The notes below the pieces were generated by a model. It worked only from the letters and a program-made list of their open reading frames with translations. It was not told where the DNA came from and made no database searches. From contig NC_061476.1 of assembly GCF_022581195.2 (NCBI RefSeq), positions 4,448,098-4,512,097 of the forward strand: a stretch of DNA of 64,000 nt, read 5' to 3'. Origin of the DNA: Helicoverpa zea. Lineage: Eukaryota > Arthropoda > Insecta > Lepidoptera > Noctuidae. Below are positions 1 to 12,224 of this stretch, one piece after another (the stretch's first letter is position 1; every line of letters begins with the position of its first letter). Made by a program: the position numbers and the translations under genes.

Positions 1-133
1 CAACCCCCAACATCGGTCGGCGAGTGTTCTGCCCGCAAGTCAGCGCGCGAGGGTTGAACTGGAACTGGACTATGGCGGGCACGTATGCTGTCCAGCCGTG
101 TCCGGGCGGAGCTACGGGGTTAGCTAGGTGGAA
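1..133 (+). CDS. Cirl: Cirl exon with HormR domain core
   Basis: Read from base 3, this exon encodes the hormone-receptor motif. It includes RRVFCPQ, RGLNWNWT and VQPCPGGATGLARWK, the conserved pattern seen upstream of the GAIN domain in latrophilins. The exon ends inside a codon (AA) before GTGAGT. The next exon, at 866, supplies one base and then TGC, restoring the conserved ARW-K-C of the motif. This junction supports joining across the 732-bp intron. The exon is too short to stand out as an open reading frame. Its 5' end lies outside the window. Confidence 0.88.
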
Positions 134-3100
134 GTGAGTATCGACTTTATTGTTTAGAGAATAAGGTTGGACTGTGTATTTTCAGTGCACCTGTAGAATT
201 CTGAGAAGATTGACACAAACTTTAATGAATGGACTTTTGTTTCATCACAGGTTATTAATCGACTTCGAAAAACGAGGAGGTTTTTGACAGTTTTAACAAT
301 GACGTTCTCGATAGTTTCATAATCTCTATATGTAAAAATGAAACCCGCTTTCCGTTGTCACGGCTTAACATGAAAACGGCTTGACCGATTTGGCTGAAAA
401 TTAGAGGGGAGGTAACTTAGACCCGGGAGAAGGATTTAGTTTTTGTCACCATCCGGCTACGGGAAGCGGGTGAAACCGCGGGCGAAAGCTAGTATGTACA
501 TATTAAACCAATGTTTAATTCTTTGGTAATATTTTATATAATGGTAAAATAACCCCTAATTGAGCCATTCCCATATAAGTAGGTACAACCCGTGCCGATA
601 AAGAATGGGATTAGAAATCGCGACAGCTGTATTCAACTCTCGCTCATGTGCTATAGTGTATGAGCGAGAGGTAAATACAGCTGTCGCGATTTCTAATCCC
701 ATTCTTTATCGGCACGGGTAGTAAGTAAGAGAGAAAAAAATGTGACAAATCGTACTTAGAATCTATACCCAACCTCTATACATAGATCAATATTAATCTA
801 ATTTCTATATCCCCATTATTGTTAATTATACCTTCAACTATATCTAACGCCCCTTCCCCCACCAGATGCACGCTAACTCCTCACCAGTTCACCGAGGAGG
901 AGCGTCCCCGACGCCGCGGCACCGGTCTACCTTCAGGCGAGAACTTTCACGACCTTGGCCTGGATCAGCCCAGTGATCGACAGATGGAACTCCTCAGGAG
1001 ACTTGGCTCTGAAGCGCTGTTGAAAGGTAGGACGGATTTTTTTTTTAATAAATAAATTTTAGAAAAAAACTCATTTAAAACTAATTTAACCTTCGGATTT
1101 TTTGTATTACTTACCCATATTTACAAATAAGCTACTTCCCTCTTCATCTGGTTAAAAAGTAGAATATACGTTATTCTGACATATAAGCTATGATACTGCG
1201 AGGTTACATCAAAATACATCAAGTTTTTTATGTGAAAGAGGAACGGACATCCATACACACAACTATCGACATTTTTAGTATTAATTTGATGCCTACAGAT
1301 AAACCAAAAAAATCTTTTAGAAGATGAGTTTCCGGTGTCACAGTTCATTTTTCCCCTGGAATTTTTGTCATCAATTTCTTCCCTATATCTTTACTAGTAC
1401 CATATTTGTACTGAATCCTGTATTGTCTTCGTCCAGGTCGTGACGGTGACTCTCCCGAACATATCAAAGACTACAGAGGAAACACTGGTCTAGTTGAAAC
1501 AGCTGGCAACATCGCCCAAGTGGCCAATGACTTGATATACAGTAAGTAGAAGACTTTTGACAAGGGCTGTACTTGTTAAGAATATAGAAATTTCTATTTA
1601 ATAAATACTTAAAAGGGTAGTTAAAAGTGTCAAGATTGATCTCATTATGGAAACATATAGGTATTGGATAACTTGAAAAAAGGGCTTCCAATTTTTAAGC
1701 AATAACCCTTTATTGCCCTTTTTTTGGAGATGGGAATCTTAAGAAACATGAGTATTTAGAAATCGGAGTTCCGATAGGGATCGGACTAAATCCCACCACC
1801 TTTTCGTTTTGAACCGCTTTGAGTAGCAGGATCACTGTATTTCTTATACTTGTAGTAGGAAAGATTATTCTCATTATTTTTGTTATTTCCACAGCTGATG
1901 CAATACCAGAATGGCACGGCGCGACTCCTGATCTGAGTGAGTGTCGCTCCGTATGGCTGAACAGCCTCGAGGCTCGAGTGAGGGAGGGAGAATCACTGTT
2001 GAGCATCAGCAATGATTTGGCACAGGTATGTGTACCCAGGGTTTAGAATGTTAGGGGTATATACTAAGAAGACTTTGCCCTGCTGTGGGACAATTAAATT
2101 AATGTATATAGCTTTTATTCGGTTAGATAGACCATAGAAGTAGGTTTAATTTTATACAGCTTTTAAAGTGTCTTTTCCAGTCTACTTATTCATACATAAT
2201 TTCCTACATGTATAAAGTTCAAAATAAATAGCTATAAAGAATTTTCCATCGAGATCCAATTTTATAAAAAAAAATACAGTACTTCAAATGAATCGATTTT
2301 GTACTGTGTCTAATATTCTTAAACATAATCTAAAATATCATTGGAACATCTTGCAACACTGAACACAATCAATTTCACACCTTATAACTACACAACGAAA
2401 GTTTAAAATCCAATATCAAACCTCTACATAACCTCAACTTTCCTCCATCAGGTCACATCATCAAAGACATTATACGGGGGTGATATGATGACCACCACCA
2501 GTATTATGAAGAAGCTAGCTCAACGAATGTCACAGAACGTACAAACCTTCCCCGACCCGAGACAAAGAGAGGCCATAGTCACTGATATGCTGCTTGGAGT
2601 TATCAAAACTGGTAAGTTTGAAATGAAAATAAGCTTATTTTATAAGTTTTGACCTGACCTGCTTGAAATTTTTGAGCCAATGCCTGCTTCTTTGTACATA
2701 TGTCAAAGTTTTTGAACCAACCAGAACTGGCATATGTAAATGCACATTGTCTTTGTAAGACTCGAAAATCAGACTTGTGTGTGTGAGCACTCCCGAGCTC
2801 ACGCATACAAAGACCAATAAGTACACACACAAGTTTGGCTCACCCGCTGTCGTGAAATAACATCTATACCTACTTGCTTTTGATGCTGTCTAACTGTATT
2901 ACCTTATGTTTCTCTGTACTTTATTATTTATTTTTACTAATTTACTTTATTATTTTATTTACTTATGCTGCTTGCCTAAATTGAAGCTCAATTCTTTTCA
3001 AAAACAACCGATTCAGCACATGGTGAAATAATATGTCATCCGAGTAAAACTTTTACTAGGTACTCCTGTAAGAATAAAAGCCGACCCAAGCATAGTTTCG

Positions 3101-6100
3101 AAAAGACTAGACAGATAATTAAAATATCAAAAAACAGAGTAAAGAATCGAGCTTCATCTTAACCCTTAACCTTGCTTTTCTGCTTACCCTCACTGCAGGA
3201 TCCAGCCTCCTTAACTTCAACCCAATATCTTCTCCACCAGGGTCCAATCTCCTGGAAGAAGCGCAGAGGTCTTCGTGGGCAGACCTCAGTTCTGAAGCCC
3301 AGAGCAGGGCTGCCAGTGCTCTGTTGACACAACTTGAAGAAAACGCGTTTTTATTAGCTGATGCTGTTACTAAAGAGAAAACTATACTGCAGATTGTGAA
3401 GAATATTTGTAAGTACCAAAAGCACATAAAAATAATAAGTGTATTGTACCAAAACTACAGCTACTATTAATTTAGTGTTACAATCCAAAAACAGGTTTAA
3501 AAAGTTAAGGTTTTTCCTTTATTTTATTTTCCTTTGGTTTCCATCGATCTTTTGCCAAATCGGTTCAGCCGATCTTGTGGTATAAAAGAAAGTTTCTTTT
3601 AAATATATAGATAGAAGTATATAATAAATATAAAAACTTTTTCGACTACAGGTCTATCAGTGAGGGTTTTGGAAGTAAAGAATGTGGAAGACGAGACGTT
3701 TCCGTCACCCATCGCGCAGGAGCAGTGGAAAGGCTCTGAGGACACCATCACCATACCCAAAGCTGCTTTACTTGGTAAGTAACTGTTTCCTCCTCGTACA
3801 TAGCATAGTACATTATTTTCGCCTAGTCTGTGTAGTTGTCACATAGCGCGAGTTTGAGTCCCAGGTCAGGAAGAAATTGCAATGTGGATTTTGAGAAACT
3901 GTCAAAAGTAGTACAGAGTCTGAAAGTTGAGTATTGACACACTCGTGCATTGGAGAGCATGTAAATGTCAGTCCCGCGCCTGATCTCTCTCCGGTCGCGT
4001 CGGATTGCCGTCCCATCGGGCTATGAGAGTGAAAGAAAAATTAGCGCATTCAAACTAACTCTTCAGCTTTATAATATTAGTTTCGATTGATTTACCTATT
4101 TTATCATAAAAACATTCTTCTTTTCAGACAACCGTCAGAACGATTTAGTGCGTATCGTCTTCTTCGCCTTCGACCGGTTAGAACAGATCTTACCTCCGAC
4201 CTTCGGCAAGACTCCTCGTTTCCTCTCCAGCTTTCAAGCTGACAGCGGTACTTCTTCATCCACCAGCATCAACTCTGAAAAGGAGAAGAGGAATGTTACT
4301 CGAGTACTGAATTCCAAGGTAAGGAGTGCTGTGAGATTTTTGGGTTTTAGGTTGGGATCATGAACAAACTGTTTGGGATAAATTGATCCATGTATGGAAG
4401 ACTTATTTTTTTTTTAATATGGGACCCCTGTGAAGCTTTTGGAAGTTAAACAGTGTTCGCTGCAATTTGTATATTTATTTTGTTATTTTCACAGCTTACA
4501 GTCACAGTATAACTAAGAGAAAAACTCATCTTGTTATTTTAAAATTTCATCACAAGTCTCTGACTAGTTTTTAATTTTGTATAAGTTTTTTGTAAACCCG
4601 CAGAAGTTAAAAACAAATTCTTCAGACAAAGACATCCCTCAACTGCTAACCATAAAAATCTAGTTTCAAAAGCCGTTTCTAAAAAGATCCTAGTAACAAA
4701 ATTCTGGATTTTACTTAAATATTCTATTCACAGGTGATATCAGCAAGCTTAGGCAATGGACGCCACATCCAACTCTCTCAGATGGTGCAGATCACGATGA
4801 AACATATCAAGGTTGAGAACGTCACCAATCCCGCTTGTGTCTTCTGGGATTATACGTTACAGTAAGTTTACACTTTCATTTCAGAGTAACTATTTTACAA
4901 ATAAAACATATTCCTCAGATAGCAAAATACATATGTACATGAAATCCGTTCAGCCGTTTGCAAAGAAGTAACTAACTGGATAAACATAAACTTTCTCCTT
5001 TATGTGTGTGATGTCATGTTATGATGTTGCGATAAAAAAATAAAAAGTCTACCTCACTATCAACTAACATCAACTAACGATTGCTTATCACTAATTTCTT
5101 CATCCATCTTCCACAGCGGCTGGTCTCCCGAAGGTTGCCAAGTGGAATGGTCTAACGCGACCCACACAGGCTGTTCGTGCTCCCATCTCACAAACTTCGC
5201 GATCCTCATGGATGTCCACGGCGTGCCTCTCAGTGCTGCGCACGAGTTGGCTTTGCAGACCCTCACGTACATCGGCTGTGGGATATCTACTGTGGCGCTG
5301 GCAGCGGCCATTATTGTGTTTACTTGCTTCAGGAATGGGAAGGTAGGTTTTGGAGGTTTTTAAAAAGTTTGTGTTTTAGGTACAGTTATCGTCGAAAATG
5401 ATTAAAGGCCCAAGTTCACTGGCAACATCAACTTCAGTTTTCTTAAAACAACTAGTTACTATGAATTTTCACGTACAAGTTTTAAAGTAGGCAGTTGTTT
5501 TAAGAAAAACGGACCTTTATGTTGTCGGTGAACTAAAGCCTAGAAGTTATGATAGTCGATAAACTGTAAAAGAGATAAAAAAGCGTTAAGATGTAACGAC
5601 CACGTGACACCAGTAAAACTGGTCGTGGTCTTGGTCATAAAAACAATTTAAAAAATACAACAACAACAGTTTTTCAATAGCTTTTTTACAGTTTCACAGT
5701 AAACACCTGTTTCATAAATAACATAATTGATTAATTGATAGAAGCATTTTAAACCCCTACTATTTTTACTTCTTGTCCAATTCTCACTCCTTTCCTTTGG
5801 TCTAGCAGTCAGACCGCGCACTAATCCACAAGAACCTCTGCGCCTGTCTCCTCGTGGCTGAGGTGGTGTTCCTGGCTGGCATCGATAAGACAGACAACAG
5901 GATCTTCTGTGGAGTCGTCGCTGGGTTGCTGCATTACTTCTTCCTGGCTGCTTTTGCGTGGATGTTCCTTGAAGGTATGTATTTGAATCTTGAGTAAAGT
6001 TTAGGCAAAGTATTTGTGGACTATCAGAACAATTTTTTATCTTGGGACATATTTATAGATAGTTGACTGGTAGAGAATGATTTGAGGCATTCAATGTACG

Positions 6101-9100
6101 ATTTCTTTTTACATGAAGTTTTAATAACTAGAAAATAAATAAAAAGTTGCTATATTTGACATTATTATGCTCAAATGGTGTGGTTGTATTACGATACTGG
6201 GTTTTGAAGAAAGAAACTTTCTTTTATGTCACCATTCTAGATTAGTTCTTTGACTGGGTTCGATTCCCAGGTCAGAAGATGGTAACATATGTGTACCGAA
6301 AATCATCTCGAAATATTCCTCGTAGGATTTAAAGCAGCAAAGCAGTGTTTATACACTTACCCTTCGAAGACCACATAAGCCTTCCCTAAGCAGGGCATGC
6401 TTGTTCCTGAGATACATAGTCAGAATTTAACAAAAATACCAAACCCTTCCAGGTTTCCACCTCTACGCGATGCTAGTGGAAGTCTTCGAACCAGAACACC
6501 CTCGAGCCCGCTGGTACTGCACCTGCGCCTACCTGGTGCCGGCGCTGATAGTCCTGGTGTCTGCTGCTGTCTACCCTGGGGGGTATGGCACTGACCGGCA
6601 TTGCTGGCTCACCACTGATCGGTGGTTCATGATGAGCTTTGTTGGACCTGTCATTTTGGTGCTGGTGGTGAGTATTTGCTTATTTTTCTTTAGGAGTTTA
6701 GAAAGTTTCATTTGAAAGAGAAAATAATATTGTGTTATATGGAGTTAGTATGGATTAGTCATCATCATATCAGCCAATTGCCGTCCACTGCCGAACGTAG
6801 GCCTTTCCCAACGAACACCTCAAGAAAAAGTTTGAATATTGAGACCAAAAAATAATATCCGACTTAAAATCTCTGTTGTGGGGAGTTGGTTGAAAATGAA
6901 ATGGAGGATACAATTTGAAGGTCTATTTTTAAACAAATTACACGTCTTGGAGTGCTTAAAATATTGACTTTCTACTGGTAATTAACAACTAATGACCTGT
7001 TGCAATTTTTCAGGCAAATTGGATATGCCTGATTATGGTAATCTACATGATGTGCACGCATTCTACCGTCTCCCTGAAGGCTAAGGACGACGCTAAACTA
7101 TATAAGATGAAGTAAGTACAATATTGCCCTTTATTCTTGGATCTTTAGTGTATTTTCTACAGAATCAAGCATATCCCACCACGAAAAAACCAGTCTGCGA
7201 ACTGTCAGTTTTCAGTGTAACTCGATACAACTTGGACAACTGCCTATCTGACCTTTTCAACTTGGGAAAAGCGATACCTCCTGATAATACCGGTTGTTAG
7301 CCTCTGACTACCCGTAACGACAGCCAAAGATGTTCAAATGACAGCCTGGACCCAACATTTACCACACAAAAACATGGTACCACAATTTTTTTATAAAATC
7401 CGTGTTTCTCTTCCAGGGTATGGCTGAAGAGCTCGCTAGTACTGGCCTTCCTACTCGGCTTGACCTGGACCTTCGGGCTGTTGTACTTGAGCGAGCAGAC
7501 GGTAGCCATGGCATATGCCTTCACGATCCTCAACTCGCTGCAGGGTCTTGTCATCTTCATCTTCCACTGTTTGCAGAATGATAAGGTGAGTAAAGCTAAC
7601 TAAGTAGTTATGGCAATATCTTTTAGGGGTCTTTAAAAATAGGTGAGACATATTAATATATGTACTAGCTTCAGCGAGAGACTCACCCGTGTTGCATTGA
7701 AGACTAACCTGAGCATCCTTATATAAAAAAAGCCTTATAGCCTCTCTATACCGCCCATACGGATAAAGAGGATCCAAAGTCAAATCATTTATTTAATTTA
7801 GGCCTTTACAAGCACTTATGAATGTCAAAAATATAACTAAGTTGGATTCTAGTTGCCCATTCCAAAACTGCCCATCCCATCCTATGGCCTTCTTTGATTC
7901 ATGGACTGAAATAAGTTTTCAAATCGCTCCAAAATCTATTTGGATTAGCACATAGAAGAGAAGCATTACCTTCTTTCCACCTCAGCTTTCTTTTGTCTGT
8001 CTTCTTTAGCTACGTTCTTTAATATATCTACTAAACTTGTAACTCCATTACTCCCCAGTTCCGCAACGAATGCGCCCGCATCGGCCGTCGTCACCGCTGG
8101 CTGTCCTGCTGCCTCCACTTCACGGGCCAACCCTCAGAGACTCTTCAGCATAACAACGGTCCCACAGCCTCCTCCTCCAACCATATGGACACCCGCCAGG
8201 GTTCCGTCAAGAGTAGGAGGTACCATCAGAGCGCGGCTGATGTCGATGATGTGGTCGACCCTAGGGATGTGACGGTATGTCGATAGTTTGGTTGAATTTT
8301 GGGAAATAAAGGTTTTGTTAAACAGCCTGATTATGTAACATGTAGCTAATAATTAAATGAATAAAAATCCGACGCATTGAGAACTTCCCTTTTCGAAACT
8401 CAGCTAAAAAGCTACAAATGTATCAGTAACAGATTGCATATGAATATTGAAAAAATGAGATTATGTTACGTAATCAGGTTGCAGTTTTTGTATTGATAAC
8501 TTCATAGAGTTAAAAATACATAGCTGGCTTATATTTATGCCAATTGGCTATAACAGGTGATGGTAGATTTATCAAACTTTACAAACCTTACAAATTCTTT
8601 TGAAATGTGTTGTTTCCTTTTTTATAACTGACATAAGTTTGACAAATCTAGCAAATGCATTAAACTTTGGGTTTATATAATACAGGGAATATCGAAAACC
8701 GCTGCTTAAAGCCGAAACGCAACGGGTTAATGTTAAGGACAAAAACGAATATTTGTCAAATTATATTTGGATAACAAATTGACATCATGAATAAACAATT
8801 CCAAAAATATTGCATGATAATTGGTGGTGGTATACTTAATTTATTAAATAGAAAAGGACTGACCTCAATTTTTAACTTTATCGATATCGATAAAGTTAAG
8901 ACACTGTAGCTGCACTATTAAACCAACTAACAAACACTATAGATATTATATTTATTAAAGTATACCCCAAGTAAATGTCTATTACAACTTATAGCAAAGC
9001 ACAGCCAGCACGTCGGGGCTCCCTGCAGCGTCAGCGTCAACAACAAACAACTTGATTATCAAAACATTAAACGTTGTTGTCAACAACAATAATCATAACA

Positions 9101-12100
9101 ACAACAACGTTGTTAACAACGCCGCTGTCGCATCCCTAGCTGCTGCAGCCGCAGCACATAGCTATCATTCAAACAGAAACAGACGCACGTCCCAAGAAAA
9201 TCAAAATTTTGGACCATCGTCAAATTTTGGACCTAGTTTAAACGCGACAGCGGCCAATTTTGGCCATAATATGCCTGAGAGAGAGCCCCCGGCACCCATG
9301 ACGCAGCTTAGGAGCAATATCAACCCTGGTAGCGGAAGATACCCTCATGGATACCGACAAAATGGCCAGCAAGGTGCGTACGCATTCAGAGATAGGGTAT
9401 TTCCAAAATTTTGATTCAAAAAAAGAAAATTGATACCACCAGACACCACGGCTTTTGTCACTAATTGGTTAAAGACAGCTCAATCGTTTATGTTTTGTTT
9501 TAACATTGTTTATTTTTGTGTTGTAAATATGTCACTAACATTTTGTCTTTCAATGTTTTTTATGTTTCGTTTTACGGTAAGTCCAATTTGTTTTTTTTTT
9601 TCTGTCTCTTAAAAGCCTTCTATCACTAATGCTTCACTAATAATAATTTCTTTGAATATTAACATTGTTTCTTTAGTGGTGTGGTGGTTATAGTAAATAC
9701 TGACAGCATTACTGGATGGCATACAATATTTCTGACTAACAGTCCAAAATATTATACCATTCAGTTTGGAAATACAAATTGAATCCTATCTCTAAATGCG
9801 TATCGCATACATTAGTCATTCTGTCGTCTATCCTACATAGTATATATGTATTTAAGTATAATTTATATGTGTAATATATGATAATTCTTTATATAGAGTT
9901 ACAACTTGCAACCTGAGGCTGCGCGGTGGAATATTCGTCCCACGGCCCCGATATACGTACCAAGTGAGGACGCGAGATCGATGCGAGTGCCTACTCCTCA
10001 GAATATTCCTCATTCTACGTCTCACACTCAGAGTATAGCTTCAATGCATAGCTATAGGAACAATATCGAAGTTCCCAATGAGTACCAGAACTTGAGATCT
10101 CGGTCGCCATCTTGTTTTTCGAACAAAATGGCGGCGTCGATTGGCGCGAACGAATGGGCGGTGATGGCGAATTCTGCTAACGTATGGAAGGTGAGGGGAG
10201 GGGCTGTAAAAACGCTTGTCGCTGTTAGACTACAGTTTCATGTATTTGATTTAGTTTTCTTTTGCGTTTTGGTAAGATCTAAGAAGTATATACGGGGTTT
10301 TTAAAATGGCAGTAGGCCTTTAGTATTTCAACATTGATTGTCTCTGAAAAGTTGTAATAAACTCAAACTCGAACTTGTTATTTACTATTTAAATTAATGT
10401 GTAATTAGTACACTTAAGATTATTTATATTTTCTAGTTCAGGCAGACCCTAATTTACTGATTTAGAGTTTTGTAGACCAATTAGATTATGTAGTAAGTAA
10501 TCTATTATCTACTTCAACAGCCTAGCGACGAGCATTTAAAAATTTCTTTTTTCAGGTTTCTACTATACTACATATATTTTTAAACATATCTGTAAATAAA
10601 AAAAATCTTACAGTTAACATTGGTGACAGGGCACAGATCTTACTAAATCGTGGAAGGATCACCTAACATACTGCATGTGGATAACCGTAGAGGACATTGC
10701 ATGACGTCACTTCACTTGCATATAGCCCTACCCATCTCCTTCCAAATAACTCCTGTACACAGTCGCCTATCATGGCAATTTAATGTCCATTAAACATATT
10801 AGTTCATCCATGTAACAGATTTTTGAATGTCACGGAGTAGTTAGCAAATGGATTGTTAACTCACAAATATATTTGTAGACAAGAAATTCTCTATGAGGCA
10901 AGCAATAACCATTTTTATATTTCATAGATGTTCTTTTGGATGTCCTTAAATAATGGAAATTGGGTCTAGCTATCCCAGATCCACGATATTTACTGTTTAA
11001 TTAATACAATTGCACAGTGACTAACCAAAACAAGATGGCAGATGTATTTACAAGTCATGATAATCCATTTGATTACTACCTCGTGTTTCATCGAATATAA
11101 AAACCAAATACATATTCGCTGTGTGTACAGGAGAAATAACACTTCATAGCACTTTAGTCTAGCTAAGATTAGCACTACTATACTAACTATGTCATTAGTG
11201 AGTTTTGAACTAATTAAATAAAATTTACATGGACTAAGGACCACTGTAAATAAACATTCAAACCTATGGACAAAAGAAATCCAATCTAGCAAAAAAATTA
11301 ATCCTAGAAAATTTTGAGAAAAAGAACAAACAAAATTGAGCTGTCTTTCAGCCAGCTACAACCTCCATTCTAATATTAATCCTTATCTTGCAGAACACTT
11401 CTTCTAAGCATCACCCAGTGAACTCGTCGACGCTCCCTCATCACGACACGCTGTCGCGTCAGCTCGCGCAGCAGAACCACATGCACAGCCCCTACGAGTG
11501 CGACGCCTCCCTCGCGCCCCCCTCCCCGCGACACAAGGACGAGGAGAGCCCCCTCCACCATCCCCAGGGGTACAACACCACTCGCAGCTACAACCACGAT
11601 TTCAGGAACCCCCACGTCTACATGTCCCAGCACTCGCCCGGCAGCCAGGAAATGATCTTCCGAAAACACTACAAAGACGACCGCAGGAAACATCATCATC
11701 ATCACGGCAGCCAGAACATCAACCACACTTACTCCGAAATCGCGAACCAGCAAGGCAGGATGTATAGACGAGGATCCGAACAAGAGTTCCGCGTCATCCA
11801 AGACGATCCCGTCTATGAGGAAATCGAAAGGAACGAGACTCTCATGTCCGATATGTCGGACGACAACTCAGGTCCGGACAACTGCCGCCAGAATCCTGGA
11901 CACCACGGCTCTTCAAGCTCAAAGTTTTTTGGGGATCACCGCCCACTTATTTCGTACAGCCCCGGGGAACGGCACCACCATGAGCAAGAGCATTACGGGA
12001 AGTATGGGAAGTGGGATACCCTGGAGCGTTACGACCAGAGACACTACGAGAGCGGCCGGCTGATGCACCCGTACCACCCGCCGCAGGAGAGCAACATGCG

Positions 12101-12224
12101 AGCCCTGGCCGCAGTCCTCAACGGGGAGAACAACGTGGTGTGCCACCTGGAGCCGCACAACTCCTACGACGTGTACCAGCCGCAGAGTGCCAACCCCAGG
12201 ACTGTCTCCCAGCCCAGTTTCTAA
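1..12224 (+). CDS. Cirl: Latrophilin/Cirl adhesion GPCR, 3' eighteen exons (5' partial)
   Basis: Adhesion GPCR of the latrophilin family (Drosophila Cirl), a plasma-membrane receptor with roles in neurons and mechanosensation. Exons read: <1-133, 866-1026, 1437-1541, 1895-2025, 2452-2611, 3199-3408, 3652-3774, 4128-4318, 4734-4861, 5117-5342, 5806-5974, 6453-6667, 7014-7111, 7417-7585, 8059-8274, 8995-9396, 9897-10190 and 11394-12224. Every junction is GT-AG and the phases join into one frame of 1319 codons plus TAA. Order in the visible protein: HormR motif (about residues 1-50), GAIN region (about 100-440), GPS (about 430-475), 7TM (about 485-740), then a roughly 580-residue cytoplasmic tail. 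The N-terminal signal peptide and galactose-binding lectin domain expected for the family would lie left of the window. Least certain are the start of exon 11 (5806 or 5809) and the exon 16 donor (9396, or 9373 with a different partner). Confidence 0.93.
300..495 (-). repeat. Lepidopteran interspersed repeat in Cirl intron
   Basis: The right end reads, on the minus strand, CTAGCTTTCGCCCGCGGTTT followed by CACCCGCTTCCC. This is the head of a very common lepidopteran repeat. Similar heads occur near 15979, 26527, 35970, 39300 and 61476. It lies inside the first visible intron of Cirl. The family assignment (possibly Helitron-like) is inference. Confidence 0.5.
588..719. repeat. 132-bp foldback element (near-perfect hairpin) in Cirl intron
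   Basis: The two arms each start ACCCGTGCCGATAAAGAATG and extend about 62 bp with only a few mismatches around a short centre near 653. Almost the whole element is self-complementary. I found no clear target-site duplication. It is probably a MITE remnant and would form a long hairpin in the Cirl pre-mRNA. Confidence 0.85.
3822..4030 (+). repeat. Degenerate tRNA-derived SINE in Cirl intron
   Basis: A tRNA-like B box (GAGTTTGAGTCCC) is followed by a body ending in a lepidopteran SINE tail motif (CCTGATCTCTCTCCGG, then CCCATCGGGCTATGAGAGTG). It lies between Cirl exons 7 and 8. It does not fold as a functional tRNA, since the A-box side is eroded. Confidence 0.6.
4734..5342 (+). other. Cirl: Cirl GPS autoproteolysis region (exons 9-10) and first membrane helix
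   Basis: The two exons 4734-4861 and 5117-5342 join in phase 2. They encode the GPS motif with CVFWDYTL, GWSPEGCQVEW and CSCSHLTNFAILM, carrying the four cysteines and two tryptophans typical of adhesion GPCRs. Cleavage is expected between Leu and Thr of HLT, leaving TNFAILMDV as the tethered Stachel agonist (established for the family). The exon continues into TM1 (IGCGISTVALAAAIIVFTCF) and ends after NGK. All catalytic residues look intact, so the receptor should be competent to self-cleave. Confidence 0.93.
5407..5540. repeat. Foldback MITE in Cirl intron (family shared with 48897-48994)
   Basis: The left end, GGCCCAAGTTCACTGGCAAC, is matched in inverted orientation by the right end (GTTGTCGGTGAACTAAAGCC). 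Inner arms AAAACAACT/AGTTGTTTT also pair. A related element with the same start, GGCCCAAGTTTACTGACAAC, lies at 48897. It lies in the intron between Cirl exons 10 and 11. Confidence 0.7.
6758..6810 (-). repeat. 3' end fragment of a GAT-tailed LINE
   Basis: Read on the minus strand it gives AGGCCTACGTTCGGCAGTGG and then ATGATGATG. This is the standard 3' tail of a lepidopteran LINE, also present in the other orientation at 15390. It lies in a Cirl intron. Confidence 0.6.
7235..7345 (-). repeat. SINE-type repeat fragment in Cirl intron
   Basis: Contains CTGACTACCCGTAACGACAG and AGATGTTCAAATGACAGCC, matching the body of the tRNA-headed SINE family seen in full near 36268. It lies between Cirl exons 13 and 14. 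Confidence 0.6.
8059..12224 (+). other. Cirl: Cirl cytoplasmic tail exons
   Basis: Four exons (8059-8274, 8995-9396, 9897-10190 and 11394-12224) encode a long intracellular tail. It has a conserved membrane-proximal start (FRNECARIGRRHRWLSCC), then low-complexity segments: an Asn-rich run, an Ala run and, in the last exon, His-rich stretches. The protein ends ...TVSQPSF. Phases are consistent if exon 16 ends at 9396 (AGG before GTATTT). A stronger-looking donor, GTGCGT after 9373, would need another downstream acceptor. If exon 16 were not spliced, the frame would stop 18 bases beyond 9396. The last exon is markedly GC-rich compared with the flanking DNA. Confidence 0.85.

Larger units (their letters stand above)
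5806..7585 (+). other. Cirl: Cirl seven-transmembrane domain, TM2-TM7 (exons 11-14)
   Basis: Four exons carry the rest of the class B2 7TM bundle. Exon 11 has TM2 and the start of TM3 (IHKNLCACLLVAEVVFLAG, then LLHYFFLAAFAWMFLEG). Exon 12 has the end of TM3, TM4 and the second extracellular loop with the conserved HCWL cysteine. Exon 13 finishes TM5 (ANWICLIMVIYMM). Exon 14 has TM6 (LVLAFLLGLTWTFGLLYL) and TM7 (YAFTILNSLQGLVIFIFHC). The LGLTWTFG and SLQG motifs are strongly conserved in latrophilins. No stop or frameshift is present. Confidence 0.93.

Noticed and set aside
10990..11292. 100-codon minus-strand open frame in the last Cirl intron
   Set aside because: AT-rich intron sequence with no motif or splice support.
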